From Acidobacteriota bacterium (GTDB taxonomy: Bacteria; Acidobacteriota; Terriglobia; Bryobacterales; Bryobacteraceae), in NCBI GenBank assembly GCA_003223115.1, contig QHXW01000049.1, positions 1 through 51,032 of the forward strand: a stretch of 51,032 nucleotides of DNA. The letters are read 5' to 3'. Below the pieces are notes generated by a model. The model saw only the letters and a program-made list of their open reading frames with translations. It did not search any database and was not told where the DNA came from. Positions 9,194 to 19,237 of the stretch are shown here, one piece after another (within the stretch, counting starts at the first letter, position 1; every line of letters begins with the position of its first letter). The position numbers were made by a program, and so were the translations under genes.

Positions 9194-9330
9194 GAGGCAG
9201 GAGTCAGCCATGCCTCCGGCGGAGCCTGATTGAACAGCCTGTGACTTCGACCGCAGCCGAACTTCCCGCGCCGCAGTTTTTGGAGAGACAGCGGATGTTG
9301 GAAATAAACGGCTTGACTGGAAGTCACAGA
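9194..9330 (+). repeat. 140-bp dispersed element, copy 1
   Basis: Nearly the same sequence occurs at 19236-19380. Both contain CAGGAGTCAGCC, CTCCGGCGG, TTGAACAGCCTGTGACTTCG, CCGCCGCAGTTTTT-like and GATGTTGGAAATAAACGG segments. The inner part is bounded by an imperfect inverted repeat of about 21 bp: CTGTGACTTC...AGCCG (from 9239) against CGGCTT...GAAGTCACAG (to 9329). No gene is present. It ends 74 bp upstream of the carboxylase start, in the same orientation as copy 2 relative to its downstream gene. Confidence 0.8.
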
Positions 9331-9350
9331 TCAGGAGTAGAAGCCGAGCG

Positions 9351-9375
9351 CACAGGCAAGAATGCCTATTCCACT
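9351..9375 (+). repeat. AGGCAAGAATGCCTATTCCAC-type repeat, copy 1
   Basis: CACAGGCAAGAATGCCTATT followed by CCACT, 28 bp upstream of the carboxylase start. Related copies lie at 21473-21496, 21548-21569 and, on the minus strand, 25902-25925, each upstream of a gene and in the gene's orientation. Probably a small dispersed repeat; a regulatory role is unproven. Confidence 0.6.
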
Positions 9376-9403
9376 GGCGCCGGGGTGCGCTACAGTCAAT
9401 CTG

Positions 9404-10945
9404 ATGAACAGGCTCGACGAACTGCGGCGCCGCCATGCCGTGGCCGAGCAAGGCGGCGGCGAAGCGCGCAAGCAGAGGCAGCACAAGGACGGAAAGCTCT
9501 CCGCGCGCGAGCGCATCGAGCTGCTGCTCGACGAAAATTCCTTCGAAGAACTCGACAAGCTGGTCACGCACCGCTGCCGCGATTTCGGAATGGAAGACCA
9601 GGTGGTTCCGGGCGACGGCTTCATCACCGGCTGGGGACGCATCAACGGCCGTTTGGCTTACGTTTTCGCGCAGGATTTTACGGTGTTCGGCGGCTCGCTG
9701 TCGGAAGCCAACGCGCAGAAGACTTGCAAGGTGATGGATATGGCGCTCAAGAATGGGGCGCCCCTCATCGGCCTGAATGACTCCGGCGGCGCGCGGATCC
9801 AGGAAGGCGTTCTGTCGCTGGGCGGTTATGCCGATATTTTTCTGCGCAACACGCTGGCAAGCGGCGTTGTGCCGCAGATTTCCGCCATTATGGGCCCGTG
9901 CGCGGGCGGCGCGGTTTATTCCCCTGCAATCACCGATTTTGTGGTAATGGTTGAAAACACCAGCTACATGTTTGTCACCGGTCCCGATGTAATCAAGACG
10001 GTGACGCACGAAGATGTGACCAAGGAAAAGCTGGGCGGCTCCATGACGCACAACTCCGTCAGCGGCGTGGGCCATTTTGTGGCGGACGATGATGCCGAGT
10101 GCCTGCGCCTGATCCGCGAACTGCTGAGCTACCTGCCGCAAAACAATCGCGAAAATCCGCCGCGCAAACCGACGTCCGATCCAGTGGGACGCATGGACAC
10201 GGCGCTCGATTCGATTGTTCCCGCGGAATCGAGCCTGCCATACGACATCAAAGACATCATCCGGCGCGTGGTGGATGATGCAAACTTCTTCGAAGTTCAC
10301 GAGCACTTTGCGCAGAACCTGGTGGTTGGCTTTGCGCGTATGGACGGCAGGCCCATCGGTGTGGTGGCGAATCAGCCGGCGTACCTGGCGGGCTGCCTGG
10401 ACATCAATTCGTCGGTGAAGGGCGCGCGTTTCGTGCGTTTCTGCGATGCATTCAACATTCCGATTCTGACGTTTGAAGACGTGCCGGGTTTTCTGCCAGG
10501 CACCGATCAGGAGTTCGGCGGCATCATACGACACGGCGCGAAGCTGCTGTTCGCGTATGCCGAAGCGACCGTGCCCAAGATCACGGTGATTACGCGCAAG
10601 GCGTATGGAGGCGCTTACTGCGTGATGGGGTCGAAGCACATCCGTACGGACATTAATTTCGCGTATCCCACGGCCGAGATCGCGGTGATGGGTCCGGAAG
10701 GCGCAGTGAACATCGTCTACCGGAGGGAATTGGCGGCGGCCGGCGATGGCGATGCGCTACGGCAGCAGAAAGTCGACGAGTTTCGCGAACGCTTCGCCAA
10801 TCCGTTCATTGCAGCCGAACGCGGGTTTATCGACGACGTGATCGAGCCGCACGAGACGCGCCCCAAAGTGATTCAAGCGTTGCGCATGCTCGAGAACAAA
10901 GTGGACGCGATGCCAAGAAAGAAACATGGGAACATCCCGCTGTAA
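9404..10945 (+). CDS. pccB: Acyl-CoA (propionyl-CoA) carboxylase beta subunit
   Basis: 513 residues from the ATG at 9404 ([10 protein letters not shown]), the usual length for this family. It is a biotin-dependent carboxyltransferase with the duplicated crotonase-like fold: N-half [20 protein letters not shown] and [13 protein letters not shown] (acyl-CoA oxyanion hole), C-half [19 protein letters not shown] and [14 protein letters not shown] (carboxybiotin site). It transfers carboxylate from biotin to an acyl-CoA, most likely propionyl-CoA, giving methylmalonyl-CoA. The biotin carboxylase/BCCP alpha subunit is not in the window. The last 20 bases overlap the M20 peptidase start. Confidence 0.93.
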   Translation: MNRLDELRRRHAVAEQGGGEARKQRQHKDGKLSARERIELLLDENSFEELDKLVTHRCRDFGMEDQVVPGDGFITGWGRINGRLAYVFAQDFTVFGGSLSEANAQKTCKVMDMALKNGAPLIGLNDSGGARIQEGVLSLGGYADIFLRNTLASGVVPQISAIMGPCAGGAVYSPAITDFVVMVENTSYMFVTGPDVIKTVTHEDVTKEKLGGSMTHNSVSGVGHFVADDDAECLRLIRELLSYLPQNNRENPPRKPTSDPVGRMDTALDSIVPAESSLPYDIKDIIRRVVDDANFFEVHEHFAQNLVVGFARMDGRPIGVVANQPAYLAGCLDINSSVKGARFVRFCDAFNIPILTFEDVPGFLPGTDQEFGGIIRHGAKLLFAYAEATVPKITVITRKAYGGAYCVMGSKHIRTDINFAYPTAEIAVMGPEGAVNIVYRRELAAAGDGDALRQQKVDEFRERFANPFIAAERGFIDDVIEPHETRPKVIQALRMLENKVDAMPRKKHGNIPL

Positions 10946-12356
10946 AGGCCAGCGAGCACCGGCATGCCTATTCTTGCTGGCAACCGCGCTCGTGCCGGCC
11001 TTTGCCGCTGACCGCTACGCAGTCGACTGGAGCAAGATAAACGCGGAAACACTCGAGCACTATACGCACCTGCTGCGGATGGATACCACCAATCCACCAG
11101 GCAACGAGACCAAAGCCGCCGAGTACGTGAAATCCGTGCTGGAACACGAAGGCATCCCGGCGGAGTTGTTTGCGCTCGAGCCCGCGCGGGCTAACCTGGT
11201 CGCGCGCTTGAAAGGGAACGGCTCCAAAAAACCCATTCTGGTGATGGGCCATCTCGACACCGTGGGAGTGCAGCGCGAAAAGTGGTCAGTAGATCCATTT
11301 GGCGCCATCCGCAAAGACGGCTTTATTTACGGGCGCGGCGCGCAGGACGACAAAGACAATCTCACCGCCAGCCTGATGGTCATGCTGTTGCTCAAGCGCA
11401 TGAACGTGGCACTCGATCGCGATGTGATTTTCCTGGCCGAAGCGGGCGAAGAAGGCACGTCGCAGGTAGGCATGGATTTCATAGTGGAACAGCACTGGAA
11501 CGAGATTGCGTGCGAGTACGCGCTGGCGGAGGGCGGCTATGTGTCTGCGCGCAACGGCAAGGTGCGGTTCGTCGAGATCACCACCACCGAAAAAGTGCCG
11601 CGTACGCTGCGTTTAGTGGCACACGGCAGTGCGGGACACGGTTCGCGGCCCAGGCCGGACAACGCCATTATTCGGCTGGCGGCAGCAGTGGCAAAGTTTG
11701 CTTCCTGGCAGCCGCCCATGCGGCTGAACGACACGACGCGCGCCTATTTCGAACGGCTGGCTACCATCAGCGCGCCGGAGGAGGCCTGGCGCTATACGCA
11801 CATTACAGACCGCGACAAAGCGCCCGAGATCGAACACTATTTCGCGGAACACGAGCTGGGACATTTTTCCATTCTGCGGACTTCCATCAGCCCGACCGTA
11901 ATCCAGGGCGGTTTTCGTTCGAACGTAATTCCATCGGAAGCCGAAGCGCACCTGGATGTACGCACCCTGCCCGATGAGGACATGGAACGGCTGCGCGAGC
12001 AGGTTCGCCGCGTGATTGCAGATTCTAATGTGGAAGTCCTGCCGGCGGCCCGTGCCATGCGCCCGTCGTCATCACCATCGCGGATAGACACGGAGATGTT
12101 TCAGGCACTCGAGCGCGTGCAGAAACAGGTGTTTCCGGGCGCCATCACGCTGCCCTCCATGCTGACCGGCGCCACCGATATGGCACAACTGCGCGCCCGA
12201 GGGGTTCAAGCGTATGGTTTTGGGCCCATTGTGGACGACAATGACGGCGGCCTGGGCGGCGCGCATACGGACGACGAACGCCTGGCCGAGACGTCGCTCG
12301 AAAAGCTGGTGGAGTTTCTGTGGTATTCGGTACTGGAAACAGCGGCAGCGAAATAG
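10926..12356 (+). CDS. Secreted M20-family metallopeptidase
   Basis: A 476-residue zinc peptidase. A signal peptide ([17 protein letters not shown]) suggests export. Metal and catalytic residues are in the expected order: H109 and D111 (MGHLDTVG), D141 in GAQDDKDN, and the EAGEEG pair (E174/E175), followed by a dimerisation domain ([15 protein letters not shown]) and a final [13 protein letters not shown] segment. Typical substrates are dipeptides or N-acyl amino acids. The ATG start at 10926 lies inside the end of the carboxylase gene, so translation is probably coupled. A role linked to the carboxylase is not evident. Confidence 0.9.
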   Translation: MGTSRCKGQRAPACLFLLATALVPAFAADRYAVDWSKINAETLEHYTHLLRMDTTNPPGNETKAAEYVKSVLEHEGIPAELFALEPARANLVARLKGNGSKKPILVMGHLDTVGVQREKWSVDPFGAIRKDGFIYGRGAQDDKDNLTASLMVMLLLKRMNVALDRDVIFLAEAGEEGTSQVGMDFIVEQHWNEIACEYALAEGGYVSARNGKVRFVEITTTEKVPRTLRLVAHGSAGHGSRPRPDNAIIRLAAAVAKFASWQPPMRLNDTTRAYFERLATISAPEEAWRYTHITDRDKAPEIEHYFAEHELGHFSILRTSISPTVIQGGFRSNVIPSEAEAHLDVRTLPDEDMERLREQVRRVIADSNVEVLPAARAMRPSSSPSRIDTEMFQALERVQKQVFPGAITLPSMLTGATDMAQLRARGVQAYGFGPIVDDNDGGLGGAHTDDERLAETSLEKLVEFLWYSVLETAAAK

Positions 12357-12450
12357 CTCGAAGTTACCGTATCAAAAGGCGATACAGACGAAATCCGGGC
12401 GGCAGCTGGAAAGGTCACGCTATACTGGATACAAGGACGGTTTCCCAGGA

Positions 12451-14037
12451 ATGGCCCAAAAGCGGCGTTCGTTTCTTCTTTTTCTTTCCACGATAGCGAT
12501 TTGTGCGGTCCTTGGCGGTATTTACGGACCACGCGTGGAAGTTGCGTCAGCGGCTTCAGATGAGGATGGGGTCCGCAACGGCCTCAAGGCCTTCACCAAA
12601 GCCTACGAGTTAGTCGAGGAAAATTTCGCAGATCCGGTTAACCCGGACAAAGCGATTTACAAAGGCGCCGTTCCAGGCATGCTGCGGACGCTTGATCCGC
12701 ACTCCAATTTCTTCGATCCGCACGATTTCCAGTTGCTGCGTGAGGACCAGAAGGGCCACTACTTCGGCGTGGGCATGACGGTTCAGCCACGGAACAACAA
12801 GACCATCGTGCTGGCTCCATTTAACGGCTCCCCGGCCTACAAGGCAGGCATACGTCCCGGCGACGTCATCATCGAGGTCAACGACAAGAAGACCGACAAT
12901 CTCACCACAACTGAAGTTGCGGACCTGCTGAAGGGGCCGCGCGGCACGCCGGTGCAGATCGTGGTGATGCGCGAGGGCGTCGAGAAGCCGATCACCTTTA
13001 ATGTTGTTCGTGATGAGATTTCGCGCAAGAGCGTGCAGGACGTAATGTGGATCCGGCCGGGCATTGCTTACGTGGATATCGATCAATTTAACGAGAACAC
13101 GGGTAAAGAACTGGAAGACGGGCTCCGCAAGCTCGGCGAAAACACCGTGAAGGGGCTGGTGCTCGACCTGCGCGAGAATCCCGGCGGGCTTTTGAGCGAG
13201 GGTGTGGCGGTGGCTGACCATTTCCTGCAAAAGGGCCAGACCATTGTTTCGCATCGCGGCCGTGCATCGGCGGAGAAGGTTTACAGCGCGCGGCGCGGCA
13301 ACATGGGTCACGATTATCCGGTCGTAGTGCTGGTGAACAGGTATTCAGCTTCAGCGGCCGAGATTGTAGCCGGAGCATTGCAGGATCACGACCGCGCGTG
13401 GGTTCTGGGCGACAACACGTTCGGCAAGGGCCTGGTGCAGACGGTGTATCCGCTATCGGAAGGCGCGGGTTTGGCGTTGACCACGTTCAAGTACTACACG
13501 CCGAGCGGCCGCCAGATCCAGCGCGATTACAGTAACATCTCATTCTTCGATTACTATTACCGGAAAGACACGGCCACGCGAAATCCGATGGACGTGAAGA
13601 TGACGGACAGCGGCCGGACCGTGTACGGCGGCGGAGGCATCGCGCCTGATGAGCACTACGCCCCGAAGTACGGACGTTTGCAGACCGAACTGCTGCGCAA
13701 GTTCGCCTTCTTCAACTTCACGAAGCACTATTTCGGAAACCGCGAGGCGAAGCTGCCCAAAGGCTGGGTGCCGGATGAGGCGATCCAGACGCAGTTCCAC
13801 GATTTCCTGATGGAGCAGGGCTTCAAATTCACCGAGGCCGAATTTGCACAAGACCACGAGTGGGTGAAGCAAAGTCTCCAGCGTGAGATGTACATGACGG
13901 CCTTCAGCATCGATGAAAGCCGCAGGGTGGCGGTGGAAAGCGATCCCATGGTCGAAAAAGCTGTGGAGGCGATGCCGAAGGCGAAAGCGCTTTTGGATAA
14001 CGCCCGGAAAATCGTCGCGCAACGCATGGCAAAATAG
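12451..14037 (+). CDS. C-terminal processing peptidase, S41A family (CtpA/Prc-like)
   Basis: 528 residues from the ATG at 12451, which follows CCAGGA; upstream in-frame extension overlaps the M20 gene and is not believed. A signal/anchor helix (FLLFLSTIAICAVLGGIYG), a PDZ domain (about 105-175; FGVGMTVQP, KAGIRPGDVIIEVN), and the S41 protease core follow. The catalytic serine is in NRYSASAAEI (S301) and the catalytic lysine in DNTFGKG (K326). It degrades or trims proteins in the periplasm from their C-termini. The extra C-terminal 170 residues are charged and helical. It abuts guaA (no gap). Confidence 0.92.
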   Translation: MAQKRRSFLLFLSTIAICAVLGGIYGPRVEVASAASDEDGVRNGLKAFTKAYELVEENFADPVNPDKAIYKGAVPGMLRTLDPHSNFFDPHDFQLLREDQKGHYFGVGMTVQPRNNKTIVLAPFNGSPAYKAGIRPGDVIIEVNDKKTDNLTTTEVADLLKGPRGTPVQIVVMREGVEKPITFNVVRDEISRKSVQDVMWIRPGIAYVDIDQFNENTGKELEDGLRKLGENTVKGLVLDLRENPGGLLSEGVAVADHFLQKGQTIVSHRGRASAEKVYSARRGNMGHDYPVVVLVNRYSASAAEIVAGALQDHDRAWVLGDNTFGKGLVQTVYPLSEGAGLALTTFKYYTPSGRQIQRDYSNISFFDYYYRKDTATRNPMDVKMTDSGRTVYGGGGIAPDEHYAPKYGRLQTELLRKFAFFNFTKHYFGNREAKLPKGWVPDEAIQTQFHDFLMEQGFKFTEAEFAQDHEWVKQSLQREMYMTAFSIDESRRVAVESDPMVEKAVEAMPKAKALLDNARKIVAQRMAK

Positions 14038-15843
14038 GTGTTCGTGCAGAACGAGGCGCCAGCCGCTCAGATCAAAGTTCCACAAGTCACAGTGCTGGAT
14101 GCGGGCGGGCAATACTGCCACCTCATTGCCCGGAAGATTCGCGATTTAGGCGTTTTCGCGGAAGTCCGGCCCAGCGAAACCGCGGCGTCAGATCTCGCCG
14201 GACGCAAGGGCCTGATCATTTCCGGTGGCCCGAACAGCGTCTATGACACCGGCAGCCCCACTGTAGACCCAGCCATTTTTCGCACCAATCAACCTGTTTT
14301 GGGAATCTGCTATGGCCAGCAGTTGATGGCGCACCTGTTGGGTGGAGTGGTTCAGAAAGGCGACAACGGCGAGTACGGCCCGGCCACGCTCGAACTGAAC
14401 GGCGGCCCTGATACACCGCTGTTCGCGGGCATTCGGGACCACCAGCAGATCTGGATGAATCATCGCGACTTGGTGGTCGAGCTGCCTCCCGGATTTTCAA
14501 ACATTGGAGCTACCGGTACCTGCGCGGTGGCTGCCATGGCTGCTCCCTCGCGCCGCCTCTACAGCGTGCAGTTCCATCCCGAAGTGGTCCACACCACAGA
14601 AGGAAAACGCATTCTGGCGAATTTCGTGTTCGATATCTGCGGCTGCGTGAAGGACTGGGATCCACGGCACCGCGTGCCGCTGGTTGAGGATCAGATCCGG
14701 CGCACGGCGGGCAACCGCAACGTGTTCTTCTTCGTGAGCGGCGGCGTGGATTCAACCGTTGCGTTCACCTTGTGTTTGCGCGCGCTGGGTGCGGAGCGCG
14801 TGCGCGGCATTTACGTCGATACAGGTCTGATGCGCGAGGGCGAGACGGAATTCGTCAACCGCCTGTTCGATGCGCTGGGCGCCGGGACGGTCACGATTGA
14901 GTCAGCCGCGGATCAATTTCTGACGCCGCTTCGGGCAGTGTGCGATCCCGAGCAGAAACGCCGGATCATCGGCGAAGAGTTCGTGCGCTTGCAGGAACGG
15001 ATTATCGAATCGCGTCACCTGATGGATGGGCATTGGATTCTGGGCCAAGGGACGATTTACCCCGATACGATTGAATCGGGCGGCACCGAAAAAGCCGCCA
15101 TTATCAAGACGCATCACAATCGCGTTGCGGGCATCCAGCAGTTGATTGCGGCGCAGCGAATTATCGAGCCACTGAGTGATTTTTATAAAGACGAGGTGCG
15201 CGAGATCGGCCGCGAACTGGGGATTGCCGAGGACGTTCTAGAGCGGCATCCGTTTCCAGGACCGGGGCTCGCGATCCGCTGTTTATGCGCCGAACACGAT
15301 GAGCCCGTGCGATCCACTCCCGACGGTTTTCTGATTCCTGTGCGGTCGGTGGGCGTGCAGGGCGATGAGCGCAGCTACAAGGCGGTACTGGCGTTGGACC
15401 GTTTCCCGGCAATCGAAGCGCGGTTGGAGGACGAAGCCACCGCACTGGTCAACCGTACGCGCGGCGTCAATCGAGTGGTGGCGCGGGTGGCCGGTCATGC
15501 GCCTCTAGCTGGCATGCGGAGCTCTTCGAGCGTGCTTTCTGTGGAGCGGCTCAACCGCTTGCGGCGCGCCGATTCCATTGTGAGGCGCATCTCGCACGAA
15601 AGCGGCTTTGACAAGACTGTTTGGCAATTCCCCGTAGTGTTGATTCCGGTGGGCGCGGGCGAGCGTCCTGATTCCGTGGTGCTGCGCCCTGTTCACTCTG
15701 TAGACGGCATGACGGCACAGTCGGTGGGGATGGGAGAGCAGTTGTTGCGCCGCATGGCGGCTGAGCTAATGCAACTCGACTGCGTGTGCGCCGTGTTCTA
15801 CGACGTCACGCACAAACCTCCGGGAACGATCGAGTGGGAGTGA
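14038..15843 (+). CDS. guaA: GMP synthase (glutamine-hydrolysing), long form
   Basis: 601 residues, starting with GTG immediately after the preceding stop. The class I amidotransferase domain has the nucleophile Cys91 in LGICYGQQL and the His/Glu pair in VQFHPEVVHT. The ATP-pyrophosphatase P-loop is FFVSGGVDSTV. The C-terminus ends KPPGTIEWE, the typical dimerisation tail. It converts XMP to GMP with glutamine and ATP. Most bacterial enzymes have about 510-525 residues. The extra 75 lie in the C-terminal dimerisation region (around SSSSVLSVERLNRLRRADS), as in the longer eukaryote-like enzymes. Convergent with the GH44 gene, with only 14 bp between. Confidence 0.95.
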   Translation: MFVQNEAPAAQIKVPQVTVLDAGGQYCHLIARKIRDLGVFAEVRPSETAASDLAGRKGLIISGGPNSVYDTGSPTVDPAIFRTNQPVLGICYGQQLMAHLLGGVVQKGDNGEYGPATLELNGGPDTPLFAGIRDHQQIWMNHRDLVVELPPGFSNIGATGTCAVAAMAAPSRRLYSVQFHPEVVHTTEGKRILANFVFDICGCVKDWDPRHRVPLVEDQIRRTAGNRNVFFFVSGGVDSTVAFTLCLRALGAERVRGIYVDTGLMREGETEFVNRLFDALGAGTVTIESAADQFLTPLRAVCDPEQKRRIIGEEFVRLQERIIESRHLMDGHWILGQGTIYPDTIESGGTEKAAIIKTHHNRVAGIQQLIAAQRIIEPLSDFYKDEVREIGRELGIAEDVLERHPFPGPGLAIRCLCAEHDEPVRSTPDGFLIPVRSVGVQGDERSYKAVLALDRFPAIEARLEDEATALVNRTRGVNRVVARVAGHAPLAGMRSSSSVLSVERLNRLRRADSIVRRISHESGFDKTVWQFPVVLIPVGAGERPDSVVLRPVHSVDGMTAQSVGMGEQLLRRMAAELMQLDCVCAVFYDVTHKPPGTIEWE

Positions 15844-15857
15844 AGCAAGCGCTGCGT

Positions 15858-18278
15858 CTAATTCACCGCGATCGTGACGTTCGGCTGGCTTACCGCGGCG
15901 CCGATCTGAATGGTGACCGGAACGAGATTGCCCGGAGCGATCGAGTCTGGAATCTTCACGTTAATCTGTAGTGCGCCCGCGATGGCCGCGCCTGCTGCGC
16001 CCGCATAGGCCGGCACGACGGTGACACCGCCAATCTTTACGGAAACGGGGACCAGCGGTTTGGGCAAAATCCTGTTGGAGATCTTGCCGTCCACGCCCGG
16101 AGGATTGGTCTGGCCTTCGCCGGTACAGTAGATCGAAATAATGGACCCCCGCGGCGCAGGGTGAGCAGTCGAATTCAGGCTGGCGTCCTGGTTGATGACG
16201 GCGGCCTGGCCGCGGCCGGAAGCGTCTCCAGTAAAAATTGCGGGCGCTACCTGCGAGATGGGCAGCTCCACCACGTCCGAGCGGCTGCCCAGATATTCCA
16301 CCTGGACGTGCGCCGTGGGCTTGAGCGCGGCGACGTAAGGCACGACGGCGGCGGTTTGGAGCGCGCTCGCATAGAGCACGGGCGCCGGTGTGCCGTCGAA
16401 GAGCACGCGTGTATTCCCGGCCAAGGCGCCGAACATTCCAGAGGACGAAACCACCGCGCCCGCGAGCTTCGACGGCCCGATGCCTTGGCCAAAAATTGCC
16501 ACCATGGCGCCGGGCGTGATTGCAGATCCATAAGAGGCCGCATTCACCACCGCACCGATCACCGGTTGCGGAGCAGACATGGTTTCCGGAGCCGCCGGCA
16601 GCACCACCAGCGTGATCGAATTCGCCGGAAAGGTCGTGCCGAAGCCGGTTGCTGAAACAGGTAGGCTGGCCCCTCGCACAATGGATTTCAAATTGGCTTT
16701 GCTATAGCCCCAGACCTGCACGGAAGCCGCCGGCTTGACATTGGCGAGCGAGATGTTGCTGGTCAGATCACCGCTGGTCTTGTTGATCACCATCAGAGTG
16801 AGTGCGCCATCTGACCGCCGCGCGGCGTAAATGGACAGCCGGCCCTGTTCGCTACTTGTGGCCTGGACGCTGGTTTCGCCGAACGCGCTTCCCATGCCGT
16901 CATAGTTGCGATACATGCGGAAAGCAAACGCCCCGGGCTGATCGGGCGTGGGCGGTCCCCAGATGTTGGCGAGGTCGAGACCCTCGCGCCCGAAGATACC
17001 TAGCGCATCCGCCTGAGCGAGCGCGCCATTGATGTCGTCGAGCGCACCCCAGTTGTACTCTGTAAGGGCCAGTTTAGTGCCGGGATAATTCTTGTCCACC
17101 CACTCGCGCATGCGTGGAATCAGCCGCACCGGCTCCAGAATTTCGGAACTTGGGAATTGATACGTTGAATCCCACAGTGCTCGTGTCGAATCGAGCCGTA
17201 ATGCCTGAGTGGCTGCATCGCCCGCGGGCTGAAACGCCAGACCATCCGGCAGCACGTAAGCGTGCAGGTCCAGATAATCCAAAATGCGGACGCCGTGCTG
17301 CTGCTCATACACGCGCATTTGCTGGAGGTACCAATCGAGAAACGCCAGGCCGCCGTGCGCGTTGCGGTCGATGGGATTGTCCCAGTATTTGAAGGGAGGG
17401 GTGTTCCAGCCGGAAAGCCAGTCGATGGCGGAGTAAAAGAATGACGACCAGCCGCTCAGCACGGGACCGGAGATTTGCGCGCTGGGGTCGACGGACTTGA
17501 TCATGGCCGCATACGTGAAGCTGAGGTCGCGGATTTCGTCGTAGCCGGGTGGCTGCGGATGCACGTCGCGATGCACAAACAGCCAGATGGTGGGCTCATT
17601 GTCCAGGCAATAGATGGCCACTCCACCGCGGTCCGCGCGATCGTAGCGCTTGACAAGGTACTCGACCCACTGGCGCATGAAGTCCACGGTCACTCGCTCG
17701 GACGCGTCGTTGGGATCGTTTCCAGTGATGTTCGAGCCGTCGGGCCTAGCCCCGTTTCCGCAGGCTGAATTGTAGGGATCGGTCTTCTGTTGAGCGCCGT
17801 ACTTCGCCACGTTGAAGCTGCAGACACGATCTCGCGTCTTAGGCATCCAACCGATCATGGGGATGGTTCCAATGGTGCGAGAGCCAGTCTGTCGGCTCAG
17901 TTCCATCACCTGATTGAATTTCGAACTGTCCGGCAGCCCGGAGGCGTCCGGGGAGAACGCGAAATTGGTGTAGTACCAATCCGCCGCCGCGTTGTAGGTG
18001 TCGAGTTTCCAGTTGTAACGCGTGGTATGATCACCGCCCCAGCGCCTGACGGAAAGACGCAGCTCCTGAGCCAGCCCCTGGTCGGAGTAATCGTTGATGC
18101 CGTAAATGTCGGGGCTGATGGGATGGTTTTGCGCGGCGGCGTCCACCAAGAGGGCGGGACCGGCTGAAAGCGATGCGGTCTGCGCAAATGATCGTACGGC
18201 CGTCATCAGTCCCACAGCCAAGCAGAGCGAGGTGCTTAATTTGACGCGCTGGCGTAGGCGAATCAATTGCCTGGTCAA
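15858..18278 (-). CDS. Secreted GH44-family glycoside hydrolase with TIGR03437-type C-terminal domain
   Basis: 806 residues from a TTG start; a nearby upstream ATG (18288) is out of frame, so the exact start is unsure. A signal peptide (LCLAVGLMTAVRSFAQ) precedes a GH44 TIM-barrel: SPDIYGIND, RRWGGDHTTRYNWKLD, the acid/base Glu228 in CLDNEPTIW and the nucleophile Glu407 in LALTEYNWG. A beta-sandwich follows (about 480-565). The last 230 residues are the same TIGR03437-type domain as in the 1153-3462 protein (VVNAASYGSAITPGAMVAIF, LFDGTPAPVLYA). GH44 enzymes cleave beta-1,4-glucans or xyloglucan, so this is probably an extracellular plant-polysaccharide hydrolase. Confidence 0.87.
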   Translation of the reverse strand: MTRQLIRLRQRVKLSTSLCLAVGLMTAVRSFAQTASLSAGPALLVDAAAQNHPISPDIYGINDYSDQGLAQELRLSVRRWGGDHTTRYNWKLDTYNAAADWYYTNFAFSPDASGLPDSSKFNQVMELSRQTGSRTIGTIPMIGWMPKTRDRVCSFNVAKYGAQQKTDPYNSACGNGARPDGSNITGNDPNDASERVTVDFMRQWVEYLVKRYDRADRGGVAIYCLDNEPTIWLFVHRDVHPQPPGYDEIRDLSFTYAAMIKSVDPSAQISGPVLSGWSSFFYSAIDWLSGWNTPPFKYWDNPIDRNAHGGLAFLDWYLQQMRVYEQQHGVRILDYLDLHAYVLPDGLAFQPAGDAATQALRLDSTRALWDSTYQFPSSEILEPVRLIPRMREWVDKNYPGTKLALTEYNWGALDDINGALAQADALGIFGREGLDLANIWGPPTPDQPGAFAFRMYRNYDGMGSAFGETSVQATSSEQGRLSIYAARRSDGALTLMVINKTSGDLTSNISLANVKPAASVQVWGYSKANLKSIVRGASLPVSATGFGTTFPANSITLVVLPAAPETMSAPQPVIGAVVNAASYGSAITPGAMVAIFGQGIGPSKLAGAVVSSSGMFGALAGNTRVLFDGTPAPVLYASALQTAAVVPYVAALKPTAHVQVEYLGSRSDVVELPISQVAPAIFTGDASGRGQAAVINQDASLNSTAHPAPRGSIISIYCTGEGQTNPPGVDGKISNRILPKPLVPVSVKIGGVTVVPAYAGAAGAAIAGALQINVKIPDSIAPGNLVPVTIQIGAAVSQPNVTIAVN

Positions 18279-18424
18279 TCCTACTCATTTTATCTCCGTG
18301 GAAGAGCGCTCGCCGGATCGAGCGGCGGCGGTAGCTCCAGCTCCAGCGTCGTGTCCCACAACATGCGACCTGGCGATATAATGCCCGCTGGTCGCAAAAT
18401 TTCCACTTACATTGGAGGAGTTTC

Positions 18425-19237
18425 ATGTCTCGAGCGGCAATCGCGTCAGGTTGGCTCGGTCGAATTTGTGCTGTTGGTCTTTTGGTTGTGTGTGCAGCCC
18501 TGGCTCTTGTGCACCGTCTGGCCGCGGTGGATCAGAAGCGCGACGCCAAGGCGGAAGAAATTGCGCGCGCCATGATGCAGGCCATGGGCGGAGAAAAGCC
18601 CTGGTACGCCGCCCACTTCGTACGCTTCGATTTCGATGTCAACATGGGCGGGGAGCAAGTGGAGGGCCGTTCGCACCTGTGGGACAAGGTGACAGGCCGT
18701 TATCGGCTGGAAGAGAAGACCAAAGCCGGCAAGAGTAAGGTCACGCTGTTCAATGTGAACGATCGCCAGGGCGCGGTGTATCTGGACGGCAGGAAGCTCG
18801 AAGGCGCGCCCGCCGCCAAGGCGCTTAAAGACGCCTACGGCGCGCACATCAATGACATGTACTGGCTGGCCATGCCGTGGAAGTGGATGGACCCCGGCGC
18901 GAACCTGAAGTACATGGGACCAAAAGTCAGAGACGGCGAAACGGATGACGTGGTGCGGCTCACTTTCGATCACGTGGGCCTCACGCCAGGAGATCGCTAC
19001 GACGCATTCGTCTCAAACCAATCACACCTGATGACGCATTGGGAATACAAGCTGCAAAGTGGTCAATCGGGCGCGTGGGACTGGCAATATGGTGACTACA
19101 ACGGCGTCAAGCTCGCGAAAGGCCACACCAGCAGCGACCACAAAATGTCTATCGGGATGGGCGACGTGCGCATTCTGGATCGAGTGGACGATGCTTACTT
19201 CACCGATCCGGCGCGAAGGCTTGCGGGACTGAAATAG
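18425..19237 (+). CDS. Exported protein of unknown function, LolA/lipoprotein-sorting-like fold suspected
   Basis: 270 residues with a clear ribosome binding site (GGAGGAG, 7-8 bases before the ATG). An N-terminal hydrophobic segment (CAVGLLVVCAALALVHRLAA) is a signal peptide or anchor. The rest is beta-rich with many aromatics: YRLEEKTKAGKSKVTLFNV, YWLAMPWKWMDPG, WDWQYGDYNGVKLAKGH. This resembles the incomplete beta-barrel of outer-membrane lipoprotein-sorting-like proteins, which bind lipid or hydrophobic ligands. That assignment is by pattern only. No neighbouring operon partner; it is followed by the 140-bp repeat. Confidence 0.7.
   Translation: MSRAAIASGWLGRICAVGLLVVCAALALVHRLAAVDQKRDAKAEEIARAMMQAMGGEKPWYAAHFVRFDFDVNMGGEQVEGRSHLWDKVTGRYRLEEKTKAGKSKVTLFNVNDRQGAVYLDGRKLEGAPAAKALKDAYGAHINDMYWLAMPWKWMDPGANLKYMGPKVRDGETDDVVRLTFDHVGLTPGDRYDAFVSNQSHLMTHWEYKLQSGQSGAWDWQYGDYNGVKLAKGHTSSDHKMSIGMGDVRILDRVDDAYFTDPARRLAGLK

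Noticed and set aside
9113-10639. 508-codon open frame antisense to the carboxylase gene
   Set aside because: It mirrors a high-GC gene with a full match to the carboxylase family; no domain or ribosome binding site on the minus strand.
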